In this document: positions 6,222 to 10,458 of the stretch, in pieces
How the letters are laid out: the number at the start of each line of letters is the position of its first letter
Numbering within the stretch: the stretch's first letter is position 1
Assembly (NCBI GenBank): GCA_030149685.1
Contig: JASLGI010000241.1
Location: forward strand, 1-10,458
Direction: 5' to 3'
Length of the DNA stretch: 10,458 bases
Source: Bacillaceae bacterium
Lineage (GTDB): Bacteria; Bacillota; Bacilli; Bacillales_A; Planococcaceae
Position numbers and translations under genes: made by a program
Notes under the pieces: model-generated
Told to the model about the DNA's origin: nothing
What the model saw: only the letters and a program-made list of their open reading frames with translations
The model's database searches: none

Positions 6222-8381
6222 TTACATTTTTTCTTCATTCGGATGAAGCATTTCATATTGAACAACCGTCGGTAAATCAAATTTTCTTTCACGATCTTTA
6301 AACCTTACAAACACCGTCGTATCAATAATCGATGTAATAACACCTTCCCCGAAAACTCGATGAATAACAGACATATTTTCAACAAAAGGTTGTTCAGCTA
6401 AAGCGGACGTTTCTTTTTGCTTCAAACGTGTCCGTTTCATTTTTTCAGGACGTTCATTTTTTTGCATGAGACGTTCTTTTTCAGGCAATTGATCGTACCG
6501 AACTTCTGAGACGAAACGTGATTCTTCTCTTTTTTTCCCTTTCGCTTCTTGAACGGACAATAACTCTAGACGTTCTTTCGCTCGTGTCATTCCGACGTAA
6601 AAAAGGCGGCGCGCCTCCTCTAATAAATCAATCGATCCTTCGTCTTCTTCTGTCGGTAAAATGCCTTGTTGTAAATCGATCATAAATACTCGACGCCATT
6701 CAAGTCCTTTTGCCGAATGAATCGTCGACAATGTAACAACATCCCCTGTTTGTTCGCGCTTTGCTTCTTTCATAATTTCTTTCAATTGTTCCAACTCTGT
6801 TAAAAACTGTTCCACCGTCTCTGTTCCATGAGCAATTGTTTCTAATGTTTCATACATGTCGAGCAAATAGTCGATCCGGTGACCAAACTTTTCTGCACGA
6901 CTCCGGATTGCTTCTTCATATTGAAATTCATGACGGATTGTCTCTAAAATATTGGAAGGTGTTGCTCCTTTTAATGATGCATAGGCATCTTTCATTTGCA
7001 ACAAGCCATCTTTTTGATAAGAACGGAGCGATGTATTTGCCGCAATGAATCGATCAAATACATTTGTTTCATCGCCTTCGTACTGTTCAAAAGCTTCCAA
7101 CATTTTTCTCGACAAATAAAGCTCTAATTTAAATGCAATTTGACGAAAAGCTTGCCGGTCATTCGGTGCGTCAATTAACTGCATAAAACTTAATACATCA
7201 CGTACGAGCCAATGAGAAAAGAAACGATGATCCGCATCTTTCATATAAAATGGAATCCCTCGACGATGCAATTCACTCGCATACATCGTTGATGAAAAGT
7301 GATTGCGAAACAAAACCGCTACTTCCCCAAGCTCTTCTTCTTTCACAAGTTCACTGGCCACATAGTTCATCTGTTCATACGTGTTTTGAAACGACTGAAT
7401 AAAGATTTCACTCGTGCGTGAAGTACCAGCATGCATCTCTTTTTCATAACGATTTTGGTTCCGACGAATGAGATCATTTGCTGCTTGAACAATTTTTTCG
7501 CCGGATCGATAATTTGTTGTTAAATAGTAAACCGTACTTTCCGGATAGCGCTGCTCAAATTGCAATAAGTAATCTGGACTCGCTCCACGCCACGTATAAA
7601 TGGATTGATCATCGTCCGCAACGACGAATAAATTGTGATGAACCGATGCGAGTTGCTCAATTAAACGATGTTGGACGAGTGAAGTATCTTGACTTTCATC
7701 CGTTAAAATAAAATCGTATTGACTCGCATGTCGCATACGAAATGAGGACGACATGCGAAGTGCTTCCTCCGCAATCGTCAACATATCATCAAAGTCGATC
7801 CACCGGTGATGTGTATTACTCTTCTTCCACTGTTCATACAATTGTCCAACTTTTCCTGCTTCTCTGAAAGGCTCATAACGCTTCCATTCATCGATCGGAA
7901 TCATTTTATTTTTCATCTCGCTAATAAATGTTTCAACTTCTTGCAGACGATCTTCTTGAAGATAATCATTCGTCACTTGACGGTACACTTCTTGTAAAGC
8001 ATCCCGTTTAGACGTCGGACTATTTTTGCTTTCTAAAAATGTGTAAGGTATCCCCTCACGATATAATGCCTCTTTCGTCATATGGAAAGCTAAACGATGG
8101 ATCGTTGAAAATAGCGGTGGTGCTACTTGAGGAAAATAAAAGTGAAAACGTTTATGTAACTCCAATGCTGCTTGTTTACTAAAAGTAATAGCTAATATCC
8201 GTTTCGGGTCAACTCCTCGTGCAATTAAGGCTCCGATACGTAAAATTAATGTCGTCGTTTTCCCAGAGCCAGGACACGCTAAAACGAGCGCCGGACCGAA
8301 TGCATGGTCAATGACTGCTCGTTGTTCATCATTTAACGTCAATTGTAATGTTGTTTCAATCTCTTCCAACCATCCGTCCAC
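6222..8381 (-). CDS. UvrD/PcrA-like superfamily 1 DNA helicase (YjcD type)
   Basis: A 719-residue ATP-dependent 3'-5' DNA helicase, expected to act in repair or in clearing replication obstacles. All SF1A motifs are present: Q motif LNDEQRAVI (16-24), Walker A ACPGSGKT (35-42), Ia ITFSKQAALEL (65-75), Walker B DESQDT (228-233), III DDDQSIYTWRGA (256-267), IV TTNYRS (288-293), V TLSTIHSAKGLEW (550-562) and VI EARRLFYVGMTRAKERL (589-605). A basic linker leads to a C-terminal Tudor-like domain (about 670-714; VIHRVFGEGVITSI), as in PcrA, where it contacts RNA polymerase. Walker A and B differ from housekeeping PcrA (usually AGAGSGKT), so this looks like the accessory Bacillus YjcD-type paralogue rather than pcrA. 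The start is GTG 8381, nine bases after AAAGGA; a nearby ATG at 8383 is out of frame. No terminator follows before the T-box promoter. Confidence 0.93.
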   Translation of the reverse strand: MDGWLEEIETTLQLTLNDEQRAVIDHAFGPALVLACPGSGKTTTLILRIGALIARGVDPKRILAITFSKQAALELHKRFHFYFPQVAPPLFSTIHRLAFHMTKEALYREGIPYTFLESKNSPTSKRDALQEVYRQVTNDYLQEDRLQEVETFISEMKNKMIPIDEWKRYEPFREAGKVGQLYEQWKKSNTHHRWIDFDDMLTIAEEALRMSSSFRMRHASQYDFILTDESQDTSLVQHRLIEQLASVHHNLFVVADDDQSIYTWRGASPDYLLQFEQRYPESTVYYLTTNYRSGEKIVQAANDLIRRNQNRYEKEMHAGTSRTSEIFIQSFQNTYEQMNYVASELVKEEELGEVAVLFRNHFSSTMYASELHRRGIPFYMKDADHRFFSHWLVRDVLSFMQLIDAPNDRQAFRQIAFKLELYLSRKMLEAFEQYEGDETNVFDRFIAANTSLRSYQKDGLLQMKDAYASLKGATPSNILETIRHEFQYEEAIRSRAEKFGHRIDYLLDMYETLETIAHGTETVEQFLTELEQLKEIMKEAKREQTGDVVTLSTIHSAKGLEWRRVFMIDLQQGILPTEEDEGSIDLLEEARRLFYVGMTRAKERLELLSVQEAKGKKREESRFVSEVRYDQLPEKERLMQKNERPEKMKRTRLKQKETSALAEQPFVENMSVIHRVFGEGVITSIIDTTVFVRFKDRERKFDLPTVVQYEMLHPNEEKM

Positions 8382-8413
8382 ATTATCCGTTCCTTTCTAC
8401 TGTCCATTCGTTC

Positions 8414-8443
8414 AGTATATCAAAATTTATAAGCGTGCGTAAA
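8414..8443 (-). promoter_or_regulatory. Candidate promoter of the helicase gene
   Basis: TTTACG (8443-8438), an 18 bp spacer and TATACT (8419-8414) lie on the minus strand about 33 bases ahead of the GTG start. The -35 box matches consensus at four of six positions. No better candidate lies in this gap. Confidence 0.5.
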
Positions 8444-8726
8444 GTGACTAGGACAAAACAGTCTCTAAATAGCAAAAGACACTTGAATTTTTAATCGTTC
8501 AAAAGAAGTTGAGCAGTAAATTGCTTTATTAAAAAAACGAAGCATTAAGACTTCTAACCGTAGAGACTACGGAGATAACCTAATCAATTAGCATTCGTTA
8601 AAACTCTGTACTTTGGAATCTACTAGGCTTTAGCCTAATGGTCGTTCAATCAGTATACAATCCTTTCGTTTTCCTTTCTATTCAGTTACAATATACATAC
8701 CATGAAAATACATTAGGAGGTCTACA
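8444..8726. other. Gene-free, hairpin-rich intergenic region with a possible IS-end scar
   Basis: No credible gene lies here. The stretch from about 8446 (GTGACTAGGACAAAACAGTC) through about 8545 resembles, from memory only, terminal sequences of IS1182-type elements in Bacillus. A short frame at 8476-8532 could be the tail of a lost transposase. Further right are two perfect short hairpins: CCGTAG-AGA-CTACGG (8558-8572) and TAGGCT-TT-AGCCTA (8624-8637). A TACAAT (8687-8692) may be the -10 box of the next gene, but no good -35 goes with it. No matching second IS end was found. Confidence 0.35.
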
Positions 8727-9179
8727 ATGGTTAAAAAAATATTTGCAGCTTTTATCGCAATGACATTACTATTTTCATTTACACCGGTAATGGATATTGT
8801 GACACAAGATGACTCAACGGTGGAAGCTAAACGTATGAAGTCTGGTAAAGGTGGATTCAAATCTCCAAATAAATCAAACTTCCAAAATACAAAAAAACAA
8901 GAGCAAAAACCGAAACAAGATCAAACAAAAAATAAACAAACAGCTAACCAACAGAAAAAAGGTGGCATGATGGGTGGCCTTATGGGAGGTCTTCTCTTCG
9001 GGGGACTCGCGGGACTTCTCTTCGGTAGCTTATTTGCTAATATGGGCGCAATGGGAGCAATTTTCGGATTCCTCATCAACATGCTTGCCATCGTAGCAGT
9101 CATTATGCTTGTCCGTTACTTGTTCAAAAAATATATTGCTTATAAAGTCGAACAAGAAAAAAACCGTACGGATCGATAA
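8727..9179 (+). CDS. Small secreted/membrane Gly-rich protein resembling the N-terminus of Tim44-like proteins
   Basis: A 150-residue protein of unknown function. Residues 5-22 form a signal-peptide-like helix, with a possible cleavage near VEA-KR (32-36). Residues 37-77 are a Lys/Gln/Asn-rich, likely disordered linker. Residues 79-110 are rich in GG pairs (GGMMGGLMGGLLFGGLAGLLFG), and residues 111-133 form a membrane helix with a basic tail. This order (signal, KR, low-complexity linker, glycine-zipper membrane segment) is seen at the start of bacterial Tim44-like lipid-binding proteins, but the Tim44 domain is absent. The gene has an excellent TTAGGAGG site before the ATG. It ends 12 bases before the DUF2653-like gene and probably shares its transcript. 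The resemblance is by pattern, not alignment. Confidence 0.75.
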   Translation: MVKKIFAAFIAMTLLFSFTPVMDIVTQDDSTVEAKRMKSGKGGFKSPNKSNFQNTKKQEQKPKQDQTKNKQTANQQKKGGMMGGLMGGLLFGGLAGLLFGSLFANMGAMGAIFGFLINMLAIVAVIMLVRYLFKKYIAYKVEQEKNRTDR

Positions 9180-9191
9180 GGAGGCAGTTGA

Positions 9192-9482
9192 ATGGTTTTA
9201 GATCAACAAGATTTAATAAACGCCGCATGTCTTTTCGGCGCACGTGAATTCAATACGATTCCCGACAATATTGAAGTCGAATTATTTTACGATGATGAAT
9301 GGAGCTCACCGTTCGGTGCAGAACTTCATTTCGACGGACGTGAACTTGAAATTGATACACCTAAATTGATCGCAGGTATTCGTATGTATTTAAATCAATA
9401 TACAGATATTGATCCGATGGCAGCTAGTATCGATCTTCAAATGGATGAAGACGGCACATTTTATGCAAACATCGAAGAATAG
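9192..9482 (+). CDS. DUF2653 / YxcD-like small acidic protein
   Basis: A 96-residue, strongly acidic, soluble protein with no signal peptide or membrane segment. It is recognised as DUF2653 (YxcD of Bacillus subtilis is the usual reference) from its length and the layout: N-terminal helix DLINAACLFGAREF, then VELFYDDEWSSPFGAELHFDGRELEI, then a helix LIAGIRMYLNQYT and the ending DEDGTFYANIEE. Function is unknown. A TAAGGAGG site overlaps the stop codon of the preceding gene, so the two are likely coupled. A strong terminator starts within a few bases of the stop. Confidence 0.75.
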   Translation: MVLDQQDLINAACLFGAREFNTIPDNIEVELFYDDEWSSPFGAELHFDGRELEIDTPKLIAGIRMYLNQYTDIDPMAASIDLQMDEDGTFYANIEE

Positions 9483-9484
9483 CA

Positions 9485-9530
9485 AAGTCGCTTGCACTTT
9501 ACTCTTTTCGTAAAGTACAAGCGGCTTTTT
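9485..9530 (+). terminator. Rho-independent terminator after the DUF2653 gene
   Basis: GTCGCTTG-C-ACTTTAC pairs with GTAAAGT-A-CAAGCGGC with one C/A mismatch and one G-T pair. The loop is seven bases (TCTTTTC), followed by a T run. The downstream T/A stretch is where the ISL3 element begins. Confidence 0.9.
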
Positions 9531-9535
9531 ATTTT

Positions 9536-9558
9536 GGTTCTATAATATATATTGGGGT
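9536..9558 (+). repeat. Left inverted repeat of the ISL3 element
   Basis: The outer GGTTCTAT and inner TTGGGGT match the right end exactly; the middle eight bases differ. It contains TATAAT (9541-9546), but no matching -35 lies in the flank. Confidence 0.85.
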
Positions 9559-9596
9559 TTTCACACAATTCCTTCGGATTTGTGCGCATAAAAAAA

Positions 9597-9663
9597 CGTA
9601 CGTCTCCTTGTTTTCCTATATACTTTGATTGACTAGAAAAAAGTATCAAACAGGAGGCGTACG
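9597..9663 (+). promoter_or_regulatory. Long hairpin sequestering the transposase ribosome binding site
   Basis: CGTACGTCTCCTTGTTT (9597-9613) pairs with AAACAGGAGGCGTACG (9648-9663) with one bulged base and one G-U pair. Inside, ATACTTT (9620-9626) pairs with AAAGTAT (9640-9646). The AGGAGG ribosome binding site for ATG 9666 lies in the stem. Transcripts entering from outside would hide it, a known way for insertion sequences to limit transposase synthesis. Confidence 0.75.
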
Positions 9664-9665
9664 CT

Positions 9666-10295
9666 ATGAACAAGTATAAAACAACTTACCCAGGATTGGA
9701 AGATATGATTATTACAAAAGAAGAATTAGTTGAGGGTACCTATCATATTCATTTAGAACGACAAAAGACACGATCAATGTGTCTACGATGTACTCATATG
9801 ACTTCTAAAGTACATAATTATCGAATTCAAAAAACGTGGCATGCTTATAATAGAAAAATTATCAAACGTTTACGTACCGTTTTGTATAAAAGAAACTTGT
9901 CTCCTTTGAAACGAAAAGAATTGATGCGCTACTTATCCTATTCTGAAGAGTTAACAGAAGCCTACCAGTTGAAAGAATCTTTTGTTCAGTGGTTTGATCG
10001 ATCGAAGGAGTCAAAAAATATTTCGGAAGTGAAAAACGGCCTGATTGATTGGTATGAAGAAGTATTAGCATCTAATTGTGAACCAATGAAGCGTACAGTG
10101 ATGACATTCAAAAGGTGGCAAACAGAGATTTTGAATAGCTTTGTTTATGGCTATACAAATGGTTTTGTAGAAGGATTAAACAACAAAACGAAAGTGATCA
10201 AAAGAGCAGCCTACGGCTTTCGTTCTTTTTATCACTTCCGAGCAAAGATTTTATTAAGTCATAAGTATAAAAATATAGGGTCTCATTTAGGGTGA
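9666..10295 (+). pseudogene. ISL3-family transposase with a large in-frame internal deletion
   Basis: 209 residues are left of a family protein of roughly 400. Residues 1-57 are the N-terminal region, including the first CxxC (Cys39, Cys42) of the zinc-binding domain and VHNYRIQK. At about 58-62 (WHAYN) the sequence jumps to the late catalytic and C-terminal part: KRKELMRYLSYSEELTEAY (82-100), the region from FVQW to W130, then NSFVYGYTNGFVEGLNN (157-173), and the ending AAYGFRSFYHFRAKILLS. Glu169 in NGFVEGLN is the expected third catalytic acidic residue. The two aspartates of the DDE triad and the second zinc CxxC are missing, so it cannot catalyse transposition. The frame survives across the junction, so the short protein could still be made. 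It might bind ends or be mobilised by an intact relative. Confidence 0.85.
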
Positions 10296-10309
10296 CGTAT
10301 TCGTCACCC
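10290..10309. repeat. Perfect hairpin at the transposase stop codon
   Basis: GGGTGACG and CGTCACCC form an 8 bp stem with a TATT loop. It contains the TGA stop and overlaps the inner edge of the right inverted repeat. There is no T run on either side, so it is not a standard terminator. Confidence 0.8.
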
Positions 10310-10328
10310 CAACATTTGAAATAGAACC
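10306..10328 (-). repeat. Right inverted repeat of the ISL3 element
   Basis: Read on the minus strand it begins GGTTCTAT and ends TTGGGGT, matching the left end at 15 outer and inner positions. Confidence 0.85.
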
Positions 10329-10343
10329 GTTTTATCTTTGTGT

Positions 10344-10458
10344 ACAATTCTTCGGATTTGCATGCTTGCCGCGGGCTCGCTCTTCAACTTCCCAAGCAAG
10401 TTTTCTCGGGAACTTGCTTGGGTGATTTTCAGAGCTCGCAATTCCGCAGGCGTCCGCA
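10344..10458. repeat. Subterminal-like fragment followed by a large palindromic repeat (continues past window)
   Basis: ACAATTCTTCGGATTT (10344-10359) nearly repeats 9565-9581 inside the element; one C is missing. It is followed by a G+C-rich stretch. Its centre is a perfect 12 bp stem, CCCAAGCAAGTT (10391-10402) with AACTTGCTTGGG (10411-10422), and an 8-base loop. Outside it are loosely mirrored CCGCGG...GCTCGCTCT and AGAGCTCGC...CCGCAGG blocks. No gene is visible. The composition differs from the AT-rich surroundings, as in dispersed palindromic repeats of Bacillus chromosomes. Confidence 0.6.

Larger units (their letters stand above)
9536..10328 (+). mobile_element. ISL3-family insertion sequence, internally deleted (793 bp)
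   Basis: The ends are inverted repeats of 23 bases: both begin GGTTCTAT and finish TTGGGGT, with seven or eight variable bases between. The single reading frame matches ISL3 transposases at both ends but lacks the middle, so the element is about half the usual 1.3-1.5 kb. ISL3 elements normally make 8 bp target duplications. The flanks here (TTTATTTT and GTTTTATC) are similar in composition but not identical, so no clean duplication is seen. Confidence 0.85.

Noticed and set aside
8678..8860. Short minus-strand frame over the start of the Gly-rich protein gene
   Set aside because: It is antisense to the gene's ribosome binding site and signal peptide, and has no start signal of its own.
8988..9028. 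Repeat GGTCTTCTCTTCGG / GGACTTCTCTTCGG in the Gly-rich gene
   Set aside because: It encodes a duplicated Gly-Leu-Leu-Phe-Gly membrane motif, so protein repetition explains it.
9461..9673. Minus-strand frame across the terminator and IS left end
   Set aside because: It runs through a terminator, an inverted repeat and a hairpin, and the translation shows no family pattern.
9528..10336. Target-site duplication around the ISL3 element
   Set aside because: The eight-base flanks (TTTATTTT and GTTTTATC) differ. A one-base shift gives a 7/8 match in AT-rich sequence, but then the terminal bases of the repeats no longer pair.
1..10458. CRISPR array, tRNA or rRNA genes, phage or defence modules
   Set aside because: No regularly spaced repeats, cloverleaf, rRNA-like sequence or recognisable phage/defence protein was found on either strand.

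Overview
The window looks like the chromosome of a low-GC Gram-positive bacterium of the Bacillaceae. The support is AGGAGG-type ribosome binding sites, TTGACA/TATAAT-like promoters with 17-18 bp spacers, a T-box leader, rho-independent terminators, and Bacillus-type families (DUF2157, DUF2653, NhaC, a PcrA/YjcD-like helicase, an ISL3 transposase). Genus cannot be decided from the sequence alone.

Layout. 1-1634 (minus, cut by the window start) is a GlmS-like protein in which nearly every visible catalytic residue is replaced. Divergent from it, 1795-3469 (plus) is a two-gene membrane operon: a DUF2157 protein overlapping a small GDYXXLXY-like membrane-anchored protein. It meets the next operon head-on at a bidirectional terminator (3471-3507). 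That operon (minus) runs from a promoter at 6187-6215 through a T-box riboswitch with a UAC (tyrosine) specifier into an NhaC-family transporter (4520-5905) and a nitronate monooxygenase-like flavoprotein (3486-4499). Upstream on the same strand is a UvrD/PcrA-like DNA helicase (6222-8381).

From 8382 to 8726 there is a gene-free, hairpin-rich stretch that may hold an insertion-sequence scar. Then come two small plus-strand genes: a secreted or membrane Gly-rich protein (8727-9179) and a DUF2653/YxcD-like protein (9192-9482), closed by a strong terminator. The right end holds a 793 bp ISL3-family element (9536-10328) with matching 23 bp ends. Its transposase has lost about half its length in frame, including the first catalytic aspartates. 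Past it are a fragment resembling the element's own subterminal sequence and a large palindromic repeat that runs off the window.

How the genes fit together. The clearest regulatory unit is the tyrosine T-box operon. Uncharged tRNA-Tyr should allow read-through into a probable tyrosine (or related) transporter and, 14 bases on, the flavin oxidoreductase. The most unusual protein is the GlmS-like pseudoenzyme at the left edge. I found no CRISPR array, phage module, rRNA or tRNA, and no clear defence system.
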